Shown here: positions 30,036 through 38,702 of the stretch, one piece after another
Numbering within the stretch: the first letter of the stretch is position 1
Layout: the number at the start of each line of letters is the position of its first letter
From: Histomonas meleagridis
Taxonomy: Eukaryota > Parabasalia > Tritrichomonadida > Dientamoebidae
Direction: 5' to 3'
NCBI GenBank assembly: GCA_020186115.1
Contig: WSYJ01000140.1
Span: 330,878-394,877, forward strand
Length of the DNA: 64,000 nt
Translations under genes and position numbers: made by a program
Notes under the pieces: model-generated
Databases searched by the model: none
What the model was told of the DNA's origin: nothing
What the model saw: only the letters and a program-made list of their open reading frames with translations

Positions 30036-30103
30036 TAGTGAAACAATGAGAAACAATTATAAACGGATTTTACTATGATCTTTTTTTTCCGAATTAGAAG
30101 GTA

Positions 30104-30240
30104 CGTTTATACAACCGTCCTCATTTAAAAGGAAATCAATCTATCGGTTTTCCCAATACGTTTTGTTTGCTCTTTAATCGGTGAAGGGTAATTTATTGTT
30201 GTAAAAAAACGATAGGAAATTTCAAAGAAATAATTCAATT
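30104..30240 (+). repeat. Internal 137-bp inverted repeat, left arm
   Basis: 137 bases matching the reverse complement of 30933-31069 with six mismatches and no gaps. The outer end holds ACAACCGTCC and lies 69 bases upstream of the transposase start. It contains two CGATAG hexamers (30141-30146 in reverse orientation, 30210-30215). Confidence 0.92.
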
Positions 30241-30589
30241 AAAGCTTGGTACACATTCGTGACAATTTTTTTGTGTTGATATATTGTATGCCAAAATGAT
30301 TGTATGTGTCAAAATGTTGTTAAAAAGTGACATGATAAATCAAATCTATCTTGTAATGTTAGAAAATTCTAAAAATATTTGGTAAATTGTATAACAATAA
30401 ACATGTACTCTTATGGACATTCAATAAAAAGCATAATATTCATCATACTTATGTTTATGATTATTTATAAATTAAACATTAATTATATTGAAATCAAACA
30501 TATTATATGAATGTTATGATATTAATCATATGTTATTAATTCTATTGTGCTATTCATATTATGTTATTCTTATATTTTTATCCTTATAT

Positions 30590-30930
30590 TGTTAATCTTA
30601 TTGTATTAATCTAATATTGTATTGATCTTATATTGTATTAATCTAATATTGTATTGATCTTATATTGTATTGATCTTATATTGTATTGATCTTGTATTGT
30701 ATTGATCTTATATTGTTGGTCTAATATTGTTGGTCTAATATTGTTAATCTTATATTGTCGATCTTATGCTGTTGATCTTATATTGCTAATCATATTGTGT
30801 TATTCTTATATTTTTATTCTTATATTGTCAATCTTATATTGTTAATCATATTGTGTTGTTCTTATATTGTTACTCTTATATTGTTACTCTTGTTTGTTGA
30901 TCATATTGTGTTATTCTTATATTTTTATTC
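30590..30930 (+). repeat. AT-rich minisatellite in the inverted-repeat spacer
   Basis: Degenerate units of 14-17 bases on the theme ATCTTATATTGTATTG. The purest copies are near 30620-30710, followed by a higher-order repeat of about 60 bases starting ATCATATTGTGTT. There is no coding sense in either strand. Confidence 0.8.
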
Positions 30931-30932
30931 TT

Positions 30933-31069
30933 AATTGTATTATTTCTTTGAAATTTCCTATCGTTTTTTTACAACAATAAATTACCCTTCACCGATTAAA
31001 GAGCAAACAAAACGTATTGGGAAAACCGATAGATTGATTTACTTTCAAATATGGACGGTTATATAAACG
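30933..31069 (-). repeat. Internal 137-bp inverted repeat, right arm
   Basis: Partner of 30104-30240. Its outer end reads GGACGGTTATATAAACGG. CGATAG sites are at 30958-30963 (reverse) and 31027-31032. Confidence 0.92.
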
Positions 31070-31371
31070 GTGGTGATGTTATCAGTTTATAATGGTTGAT
31101 GTCCGATTATACAATAAGTATAAAATTAGTGTGGCGAAAATATTCACCCCAATTAATTATTACTGATATTTTATATATTTAATATAATCATTTTAACTGA
31201 TCTATATAAATTTAAAAATAATTTGTCCGTTATTTAGTCATTAAACATTAAAATTTAAATTAATACTATACCATTATGTCGTAAGAAACCATGTCTGTAT
31301 AGAGTTTTCATTAAATTTATCGAATATGGTAACAATTAAGTTCTATTTCAGAATGCAATGAATGTATATCT

Positions 31372-31411
31372 ATGTAAACCAATCAAAAAGTTCTATCGTT
31401 CTACTGTGCTG
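31372..31411 (-). repeat. Right terminal inverted repeat
   Basis: The reverse complement starts CAGCACAGTAGAACGATAG and pairs with 27149-27188. Directly outside it follow TAAAAAGAT and a run of 15 A. Confidence 0.9.
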
Positions 31412-31719
31412 TAAAAAGATAAAAAAAAAAAAAAATAGAATAATAAATGAATTTTTTCCATCATATTTTAGATGTGAATTTTATTGTAAATAATAAACTA
31501 TAAATTAATAAAAATGTGCTCCCAAATTGGAAATATTTGAATTTTTTATTTATGCTTTTTGCCCTTATCAGCATAACATTTTTGATGAAGGCGAAAAAAT
31601 CAAATTGTACTTTCTCATTCGTTTTCACATTATCACTTTTGCAATGATTAATACATTTACTATTTTTCACAAATTTATTCATTTTTCTGTTTATTCATTT
31701 TTCACAAAGTATTTCCATC
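31412..31719. other. Intergenic between transposon and UBR gene
   Basis: About 300 AT-rich bases with a run of 15 A at its left end. No continuation of the ankyrin gene could be recognised here, so the relic to the left of the transposon is not simply split by it. Confidence 0.5.
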
Positions 31720-34700
31720 TCAAAGGAAAGCATTTACAATAGCAAATTCTCCTTCTATCACCGGCTGTAATTTTCGAATATTTTCTGTTACAATTTTTCT
31801 TTTATCATCAGGCAGCACCATAACATCTCTCCACAATGTGTTCCAATCATTTACTTTTTTCTCTTTCACTACTTCTATTAAAGCATCGCACCAATCATTT
31901 ATTATCTTATTTTTATTATTATCATTTAATGATTTTAATATAATTGTTCGACAATATTTTGCATATTTTGGATATTGATAAATATATTTAATAATTTTAA
32001 TATTTTCTTCTTTTGTTAATTCATTTTTCATTAAATTACGACTTAAGTTATATAACAAATTTTGTTTTTTATCATCGAAATTCTCTTCATCATTATCAAT
32101 GAAATCGAATATATTATTACCATTATTAAACCAATCGAAAGTTTCATCTTCATCTTCATCATTTTTATTTAAATAAATTTTAGGACTAATTTCATTAATG
32201 TTCATAGTATATATATGAATTCCATCAATAATAATATTCGAATTTATATTATTATTTGTGTTAACGAATTCGATTGTATATAATTTATTAAGTCCAATTT
32301 CATTTGGTTTTAATGGTATTGAGATTGGATATCTTGAACCTTTATAATAACGATTAAATATTTTATAATATATTTGTGTCGAACTTTTCTTATTCGATGG
32401 AAATATTACAAATCCTAAAATCACCGAATTTGATGAAGATGATTGAATACGCATTAACTTTGGTATATTATTATTATTATTTATATTACTAAATATATAA
32501 CTATTAAAATCTAATAAATTAGAAATATTATTATTATTAAATGTCGTAATAGTTATATGATTACTTGTACGATTACAATTCATCCAAAAGTTTAATGGTA
32601 CTTTAAATTTTGTTGGTTCGAAATTAATAATTTTATTGTTGTTGATATTCGTTGATTCATTTTGTGTTTTATTATTATAATTTAATAATTGTAATTCGCC
32701 ATTATTAGTGATATAATATAAATCATTTGTTGTTACAAAACTTGTTAATTCAGTCATGTCGCATTCTAATAAAGGTAATGCTGAATGTGAAAAGTTATTT
32801 GATATTTTATTATATTTAAATGTTTTAGTGGAAAATTTTATTGCAATTAAACCACATGATGATACATGTTGAAATATATATATAAATGGATCTTTAGGAT
32901 GTAAAAACAAAAACATTAAATTTTGTGGCGTTTCAAATGTTTTAATTCGTATTGTTCGATTAATATTATTTTCAAATAAGTCTTTAGTCTTAATCATTGT
33001 AATAAATCGATCATCACGTGTTGATATAAATATTATATCGGATTCTTTACAATAACTTAAATATGTTACTGAGAAACTTACATTAATAAATCGATAATTA
33101 ACATCAATTTGTGTTGGAATATTATTTAATGAGAAATATCCATATTTAGATGAATCTGTAGCATAAAGACAATAATAATTCTCTAAATATTTTACTATTA
33201 TAAATGATGTAATATGTTTATTTTGAATATTAATTTTAATAATATTATCATCATTTAAATTTACTATTATAAAATCATTATCATTAAACAACACAATTCG
33301 TTCTTCATTAGGTATCCATGAAAAATTAATTAATTTTTCCATTTCATAATCTTTTAATTTGTTTAAAATTCCTTCATCATTAACTTCAAATATTATTAAA
33401 GTTTTCGGTGAACAAGCAGCAAATTTCTTATTATTATTTGGTGAAGTTTGTAATTGTAATATTGGAGAAGTTAATTTATATGTATTAATTAAATCAAAAT
33501 TAAGTAATGAATAACTATATAAATTAGTACCATCAGAAAATATTAAATAATTATTAGTTACACATGTTAATATAATAGGTGAAATTGTACATCTTCGAAC
33601 TAATAATGATAAATCTCCTTCAAATACAGTTGATAATGAAGAAAACAAATTATTTTGATTCGGAAATTCTTTTTCTTTTTTGATTTTTTCAAACATAAAT
33701 TGTGAACTAATTGTATCACATGTTTTTAATGTCGAAAAATATTGATTAAATCGTTTCATTAAATCTTCTTTAACATTTTTGTTATCATTATTAATATTTG
33801 ATTCAATTGTTTTATAAAATAATTGTAAAGTTTCTTCATTAGTTATTTCTAATTTAGATTTTTCTGGTTCATTACTTTTTTGATTTATATTTTTATTATT
33901 TTTATTTAATTTACAATATGGAGAATTAAAACAATCACAGAAAAATGAACTATTTTCTGCAAATACTAATTGATGATCTTTATGACATAATTGTGCACAT
34001 GCTAAACAACATCCTGTATTACCTTTTAATCCACATGTATAACAACGGAACCATGGCTGAATGATAAATTTCTCTCCTGTTTTAACATATGTACATTCTT
34101 TAACTTGTTCTTCTTCTTCATAAGGATTAATTGTACCTGTGAATTCTTTATTAATAACATCATCTTCGTTTTGATTCTTTTCATTAAGATCTTCTTTCCA
34201 TTCATATGAAATTGTATTTTTATGTTTACATTTACAATGTTCATATTTAATATTCTTATGATTATTAGTTAAATATAATAATAATTCAATTAAATCATTT
34301 GATACAAATTCTTTAAATTTAATAATTGATTTAATGATTGTTTGAATTTGTTCATTATTTGGTGATAACTTTGCGATTAATAACATCATTTCTTTAGGCC
34401 TTTCTATACAATAATCACCAATTTTACTATATATTAAATTCTCATTATCTTTATTAGTTAATAAATGATTTATATATGTAAGTGATGTAACTGTTGATGT
34501 ATATCTTAAAAAGATTTCAAATAATTCATCTTTCGTTAATGATTTTTCCATTTCTGCAATTATATTAATAGGTAAATTACTACTAAATAATATATCAAAT
34601 GCTTTTTCATCTTTTTTAGTAACAAATGATTTAATACATGAGATTACAAATTCATTATATTTGAATAATGGTATAAATGATGTTAATAACTTTGTTAATT

Positions 34701-36342
34701 CTATTTCTTTTGTAATATTTAAATAAATTTCATTAAATGATTTAAATGCTAAATTAATATCAAATTTAATTTGGAATTTTTCATTAATTAATTTTTTGTT
34801 TTCTTCTGAAATATAAAAATGTGAAACGAAATTTTGTAAAATGTTTTTAATTTTTTCATTTAATTCGATTTTAGGATAATGTAATATAATTATTAAGTTT
34901 AAATTAATTACCAAAAATTTAGAAATGAAATTTGTTAAAAATACTTTTGGTATATTATCATAATAATTTGTTGTTAATTTATTATGTTGGAAACAACCGA
35001 ATTTAATTGCAGCAATTTTAATTTTATCATTTTTAAGTTCTTCATTTGTTCGATTATTTAAATCTTCTTCTAAAACTTCCAAAACTTTTTCATAATTAAT
35101 TTCTTTGTTTTGTTGTATCATTTTCCACATTTCAATTGCATTAATAACATTAACTTTCGTTATATCAAAATCAATGATATCTTTGCTTAAGATATGATAA
35201 AGAATATTAATCTTTTCCGACTTCTTTGGATCAATGTATTCAATACATTGTGGAAAATTAAGTAATTCAATAATCGATGATTCATCACCAACAGATAATT
35301 GGAATAACAATGTCTTCATCGATTTGGGTAACTTAATTGTATTCGTTATAAATGAAATTTCATCTTTCCAATCTTTTGGTAACTCATTTTCCATTAAATT
35401 ATCTAAAAAGTTTTGAGCACATTTTGCAACACGATCTTGTGAAAATACATAAGTTAAAGCTAGTGTTGGATTAATTTCGGTGGAAATACAATTTGTGGTT
35501 AAATATGGATCAGCATATTCGATTAAATGTGATAATGATAATAAAATGACAACTCGATAATCAATTGAATTCTCTAAAACATGCTCAAAAACATTAACGG
35601 GAGAAGATTTGTAATAGATAAAAACATATGGATATTGAGGATTATATTCGGAAGTAATCATTTTATCAATAAGTTCATCGTTTTCAATTAGAGGAATAAC
35701 CGACTGACCAGTTATTTCCTCAAAAAGTGAGCGAACAAATAAATAATGAAATGGATTAATCTTGGTTTTAAATACACTGAAATCTCCTGTAAATGTCGGC
35801 GCTTTTTCAGGGCATTCAATAGATGTTTTTTCATTGATAATTTGGATTATTTCTGGATCTTCAGTAAAATTATTAAATTTAATAGAAAAATATAAAGATA
35901 ATAATATGACATCGGATATGGATGGTATACCACATTCAAGCTTTTTCTGTACAATTTGAATAAACTGAATGGAAGAGTTAATATCATTAATTTCAGATAA
36001 AGGAAAATCTACATGTTCACTCTCTTGAAACATATCATCACAGCTTATTTCAAGAAGTGACTCAATTGGTTTTGTTGTCTTTTGTCCAAGTTCATGTGAT
36101 TTTTTACATAACATTATGGCAATTTGAGAAGCGCGAATAATAGATGACATAACTTTTACTGTGTAGAACTTTTTTGATGGGAATTGAAGTAAACCAACAA
36201 CTTCAGACCAAAATATTGTGATCTTAGAAAAAGCTTCTGGTGTAATAGAGTTCACATCCAACGACCCAACAATATCCCAAGTTTCTTCAAGCATTTCTTG
36301 AGTTGGTGAACTTGTATCATAGAACTCTTGGATTTTTTGCAT
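31720..36342 (-). CDS. UBR-box protein, UBR4-like
   Basis: 1540 residues. Residues 1-740 are helical-repeat-like. A complete UBR zinc box (about 745-815) follows with Cys/His ligands in the order C-x24-C-x2-C ... C-x2-C ... CHKDHQ ... FFCDC. This version (WFRCYTCGL, CHKDH, SSFFCDC) is closest in character to UBR4/BIG rather than UBR1. Behind it a region of repeated beta strands (about 890-1280) fits the beta-propeller that follows the UBR box in UBR4. Asparagine runs in the C-terminal third derive from AAT repeats. UBR boxes bind N-terminal degrons for ubiquitin-dependent decay. UBR4 is normally about 5000 residues and has a C-terminal ligase module; neither that module nor a RING or HECT is seen here, so it may be an adaptor or a shortened form. 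Confidence 0.82.
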   Translation of the reverse strand: MQKIQEFYDTSSPTQEMLEETWDIVGSLDVNSITPEAFSKITIFWSEVVGLLQFPSKKFYTVKVMSSIIRASQIAIMLCKKSHELGQKTTKPIESLLEISCDDMFQESEHVDFPLSEINDINSSIQFIQIVQKKLECGIPSISDVILLSLYFSIKFNNFTEDPEIIQIINEKTSIECPEKAPTFTGDFSVFKTKINPFHYLFVRSLFEEITGQSVIPLIENDELIDKMITSEYNPQYPYVFIYYKSSPVNVFEHVLENSIDYRVVILLSLSHLIEYADPYLTTNCISTEINPTLALTYVFSQDRVAKCAQNFLDNLMENELPKDWKDEISFITNTIKLPKSMKTLLFQLSVGDESSIIELLNFPQCIEYIDPKKSEKINILYHILSKDIIDFDITKVNVINAIEMWKMIQQNKEINYEKVLEVLEEDLNNRTNEELKNDKIKIAAIKFGCFQHNKLTTNYYDNIPKVFLTNFISKFLVINLNLIIILHYPKIELNEKIKNILQNFVSHFYISEENKKLINEKFQIKFDINLAFKSFNEIYLNITKEIELTKLLTSFIPLFKYNEFVISCIKSFVTKKDEKAFDILFSSNLPINIIAEMEKSLTKDELFEIFLRYTSTVTSLTYINHLLTNKDNENLIYSKIGDYCIERPKEMMLLIAKLSPNNEQIQTIIKSIIKFKEFVSNDLIELLLYLTNNHKNIKYEHCKCKHKNTISYEWKEDLNEKNQNEDDVINKEFTGTINPYEEEEQVKECTYVKTGEKFIIQPWFRCYTCGLKGNTGCCLACAQLCHKDHQLVFAENSSFFCDCFNSPYCKLNKNNKNINQKSNEPEKSKLEITNEETLQLFYKTIESNINNDNKNVKEDLMKRFNQYFSTLKTCDTISSQFMFEKIKKEKEFPNQNNLFSSLSTVFEGDLSLLVRRCTISPIILTCVTNNYLIFSDGTNLYSYSLLNFDLINTYKLTSPILQLQTSPNNNKKFAACSPKTLIIFEVNDEGILNKLKDYEMEKLINFSWIPNEERIVLFNDNDFIIVNLNDDNIIKINIQNKHITSFIIVKYLENYYCLYATDSSKYGYFSLNNIPTQIDVNYRFINVSFSVTYLSYCKESDIIFISTRDDRFITMIKTKDLFENNINRTIRIKTFETPQNLMFLFLHPKDPFIYIFQHVSSCGLIAIKFSTKTFKYNKISNNFSHSALPLLECDMTELTSFVTTNDLYYITNNGELQLLNYNNKTQNESTNINNNKIINFEPTKFKVPLNFWMNCNRTSNHITITTFNNNNISNLLDFNSYIFSNINNNNNIPKLMRIQSSSSNSVILGFVIFPSNKKSSTQIYYKIFNRYYKGSRYPISIPLKPNEIGLNKLYTIEFVNTNNNINSNIIIDGIHIYTMNINEISPKIYLNKNDEDEDETFDWFNNGNNIFDFIDNDEENFDDKKQNLLYNLSRNLMKNELTKEENIKIIKYIYQYPKYAKYCRTIILKSLNDNNKNKIINDWCDALIEVVKEKKVNDWNTLWRDVMVLPDDKRKIVTENIRKLQPVIEGEFAIVNAFL

Positions 36343-36545
36343 ATTGGAAAATTATAATGCCTAACAAACCTAGTCAATTACTAAAAATGTCAATTTTTTT
36401 TTTCTATTTTTAATATTTTAATAAAACAATCAATTTTCTTATTAATAAAAAATAAAAACATTTTGAAAATATTAAATTTTATTACAAAATAATAAATATG
36501 AAATTCGCCAAATTTTATGAAAAACAATTTTTTTTTGTTTGCTTT

Positions 36546-37610
36546 CTATTCATTTTCATTTTTTTTCTTTTTAGAATTTTTAACTTCTCTTATTTTATGT
36601 GCTACGAAATCTTCTGATATCATTTTCCTTTGACTTCTTAACTTATTAATTTCATTTCTATCACTACCAATTTTTTCATTAATTCTTTCTTCATTCATTT
36701 TTTGATTTTCTAATTTCATTACATTGTTCATAACACATTTAATATATTCATCTTCAATTGGAGGCTTTCGTATTTCTTCAACAATTTTATCTGTTAACCA
36801 AACAAGGAAATTATCTTTAATCTCCTTTTCATTCTCATCATAGAAATAACCATTATCGTTCAAATGTTTCATAACATCTTTTTCGATATCCCAAATGAAA
36901 AATTCAGCATATCCAAGTGCAGAAACTTTCGAACGTAATTCATGTTGAGCTTTTTCGATTTTAAGTCTTTCTTGTAATATACGTTCTTTTTCTTGGAATT
37001 TTCGTTCTTCCGCAGCTTCAATACGTGCAATCGATTCCTTCTCTTTTTTGTCTGTTTGAGCATATGCTTTAAGATATCGACGCATATTAGCAAGTTCTTC
37101 TTCTTCTGAAAATTCCATTACGGCTTGTGAAAGCGCTTTTTGGACCAGCGTGGCAACAATAGGCCGTACTTGAATATCAAAGTTAAAAAGTTCTGTGCTG
37201 GGGACATTTGTACGGACGCCAACAGCACGAAGTGGTGCTGGCTTTTGATGGATTATTGGTTTTTCAACATATGGGTCGGTTTGAACAGAGACGCTAACTT
37301 CGTTCTTCTCAATAACAACAGTGCCATCGAATTCATCTGTTTGCGCAAAAGAATCTGAAAATCCTTCACGAGTTGGTACTTCAGTTGTTTTAGATGCTGT
37401 TTTGTTTCTTGATTTTGTAGCTGTTGATGGTATTCTGGTAATTTGTTCTGTATATCGATTTCGTTTTTCATAGGTTGAACCATGATAAACACGTGGATCA
37501 ACTGTTATATTACGAAATTTTCGTTCATTTTGTTCATCCTGTTCACGATATTTTGGCCGTTCTTGTATTGGCCTTGCATCAGCTCTGTATGAATAATTTG
37601 GTGTACTCAT
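36546..37610 (-). CDS. RSPH3: Radial spoke protein 3 (RSPH3/RSP3)
   Basis: 354 residues from the ATG at 37610. The RSP3 hallmark is near the start: ARPIQERPKYRE followed by RNITVDPRVYHGSTY (about 12-46). Later come VRPIVATLVQKALSQAVMEF, the amphipathic region that in RSP3 binds kinase regulatory subunits and spoke partners, and a long charged helical part rich in Glu, Lys and Arg. RSP3 dimers form the backbone of the radial spoke stalk in motile axonemes, in line with a flagellate. The frame is open for a further 59 codons upstream, but that stretch is the tRNA-Ala gene read as protein, so the start at 37610 is preferred. TAACGGTC lies 24-31 bases before it. Confidence 0.88.
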   Translation of the reverse strand: MSTPNYSYRADARPIQERPKYREQDEQNERKFRNITVDPRVYHGSTYEKRNRYTEQITRIPSTATKSRNKTASKTTEVPTREGFSDSFAQTDEFDGTVVIEKNEVSVSVQTDPYVEKPIIHQKPAPLRAVGVRTNVPSTELFNFDIQVRPIVATLVQKALSQAVMEFSEEEELANMRRYLKAYAQTDKKEKESIARIEAAEERKFQEKERILQERLKIEKAQHELRSKVSALGYAEFFIWDIEKDVMKHLNDNGYFYDENEKEIKDNFLVWLTDKIVEEIRKPPIEDEYIKCVMNNVMKLENQKMNEERINEKIGSDRNEINKLRSQRKMISEDFVAHKIREVKNSKKKKNENE

Positions 37611-37633
37611 TTGGATTAAAAACGGATTTTGTA

Positions 37634-37641
37634 GACCGTTA
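37634..37641 (-). promoter_or_regulatory. TAACGGTC element of RSPH3
   Basis: TAACGGTC on the coding strand, between the RSPH3 start and the terminator of the tRNA gene. Its core AACGGTC equals the one upstream of HSP70 and of the SH3 gene, where it lies in the reverse orientation. Confidence 0.4.
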
Positions 37642-37658
37642 AAAAATATGCAAAAAAG

Positions 37659-37664
37659 AAAAAA
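37659..37664 (-). terminator. RNA polymerase III terminator of tRNA-Ala(CGC)
   Basis: Six T on the coding strand, two bases after the discriminator; a second run of six T follows. Confidence 0.75.
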
Positions 37665-37666
37665 TT

Positions 37667-37738
37667 TGGATGTAAAGGGAATCGGACCCCTGGCCTTATC
37701 TATGCGAAAGATACGCTCTACCACTGAGCTACACACCC
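37667..37738 (-). tRNA. tRNA-Ala, anticodon CGC
   Basis: A 72-base gene with the same acceptor start and D arm as the tRNA-Ala(TGC) at 2.3 kb. The anticodon stem is TATCT/AGATA with loop TTCGCAT (anticodon CGC). The G3:U70 pair is present. The T loop reads TCCGATT instead of the usual TTCGAnn: base 55, normally T (pseudouridine) and part of the B-box, is C. The acceptor and T stems also contain extra G-U pairs. The gene may be weakly transcribed or a recent pseudogene; the rest of the fold is intact. Confidence 0.88.
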
Positions 37739-37799
37739 ATTCGAAAGTTATAAATATAAAATTTTTTATAAAAATAAAAATATGCATTTCCGGTTGTAA

Positions 37800-37806
37800 A
37801 ACCGCT
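37800..37806 (+). promoter_or_regulatory. AACCGCT element
   Basis: AACCGCT lies 30-36 bases before the ATG of the IST1-like gene; the same heptamer is near the SH3 and eS31 genes. Confidence 0.35.
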
Positions 37807-37835
37807 GGATTTTAGGTTGAATTTGGCAAATTTTA

Positions 37836-38447
37836 ATGAGCTACAATCCAACACAGATCCAAATTAAATTACAAATTCATGCTTCAACATTTGCTGGATT
37901 AAAGAAGACAAGAGCTTCTGGGCGTGATGCATCATATAGAACCGCATTAGCAAATCTTGAGAAAAAATTGCTTGCTCCAATTCCTGGACTTATAGAGCAA
38001 TATGCTCAACTTGAAATTTCTTTTCGCGGTGCCGAAATGCTCGAAAAATATATTCGAGAAGTTATTTCTAATCGTGAACTTATTTGCAAAACCAAAAAAG
38101 GCAATTTACCTGCTGAACTTCAAACTATCCTTAATGTTCTTTATGTAGCTGCTCCTCTTTATTCAAATAAGAGTTTTGACCAAGATCTCAAACCAATACA
38201 AAAAATGCATCCGTCAACACAAAATCTTGCTGTTCCCAAAGAAATCCTTGTTTTTTATAAAATGCGTGAGCTGACATCTGAAGAAGTTTTATTATGTTTC
38301 CGCCAAAAAATGGATCGAAGAATATGGACAGATCAAGTAATAAACGCAGTCTTTGGCAATAATCCGAAGTACTCTCCTATTCTTAATATCCTTCTTGATA
38401 GGGATCAAGTTATTCAGGTTCAAAATGCATATTACATTCCCCAATAA
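37836..38447 (+). CDS. IST1-like ESCRT-III-associated protein
   Basis: 203 residues. The first 120 follow the IST1 domain: an initial helix with conserved Lys (IQIKLQIHASTFAGLKKTR), a long basic helix, then RGAEMLEKYIREVISNRELI and PAELQTILNVLYVAAPLYS. The last fits the family's P-E-L-x-x-A-I-x-x-L-I-Y-A-A-P signature. IST1 binds ESCRT-III/CHMP1 and the Vps4 ATPase and takes part in multivesicular-body sorting and membrane scission. The C-terminal 60 residues are less conserved; a typical MIM motif (LxxRLxxL-like) for Vps4 binding is not clearly seen. The gene diverges from the tRNA and RSPH3. Confidence 0.7.
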   Translation: MSYNPTQIQIKLQIHASTFAGLKKTRASGRDASYRTALANLEKKLLAPIPGLIEQYAQLEISFRGAEMLEKYIREVISNRELICKTKKGNLPAELQTILNVLYVAAPLYSNKSFDQDLKPIQKMHPSTQNLAVPKEILVFYKMRELTSEEVLLCFRQKMDRRIWTDQVINAVFGNNPKYSPILNILLDRDQVIQVQNAYYIPQ

Positions 38448-38702
38448 TTCCAAAAATTGGATTACTTAAAACCATTTTATGATAACTTCTTTTAAATTTT
38501 TTTATTATTGATTTTAATCAAATTTTTTAGCTTTGTCGATATGAATAATTATCAATTTCAAAACCATCAGATATATCGATGTTGACTTCTGAGAATTATT
38601 ACACATGTGTAAGAAAATAATTTTATCTGGTTTTTGATCAAAAATAATTTATTATTCACTAAATAAAATTCATTATTTTCAGCTTACGAGAAGTTTACTA
38701 AT

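Larger units (their letters stand above)
27149..31411 (-). mobile_element. Mutator-like (MULE) DNA transposon, 4263 bp
   Basis: Bounded by 40-base terminal inverted repeats that differ at four positions, both beginning CAGCACAGTA. From left to right it holds a 110-bp tandem repeat, a decayed MULE transposase on the minus strand, a 137-bp inverted-repeat pair with a 692-bp spacer containing a minisatellite, and about 300 bases of unassigned DNA before the right end. The hexamer CGATAG occurs six times, once in each terminal repeat and twice in each internal arm. No target-site duplication is visible: the nine bases left and right differ. The element abuts a broken ankyrin gene. It appears immobile by itself, though the ends could still be moved in trans. 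Confidence 0.88.

Noticed and set aside
37611-37787. N-terminal extension of the RSPH3 frame by 59 codons
   Set aside because: The added residues are the antisense-free reading of tRNA-Ala(CGC) and its T-runs (CSSVVERIF is a typical tRNA reading). RSP3 homologues start close to the ARPIQERPKY region.
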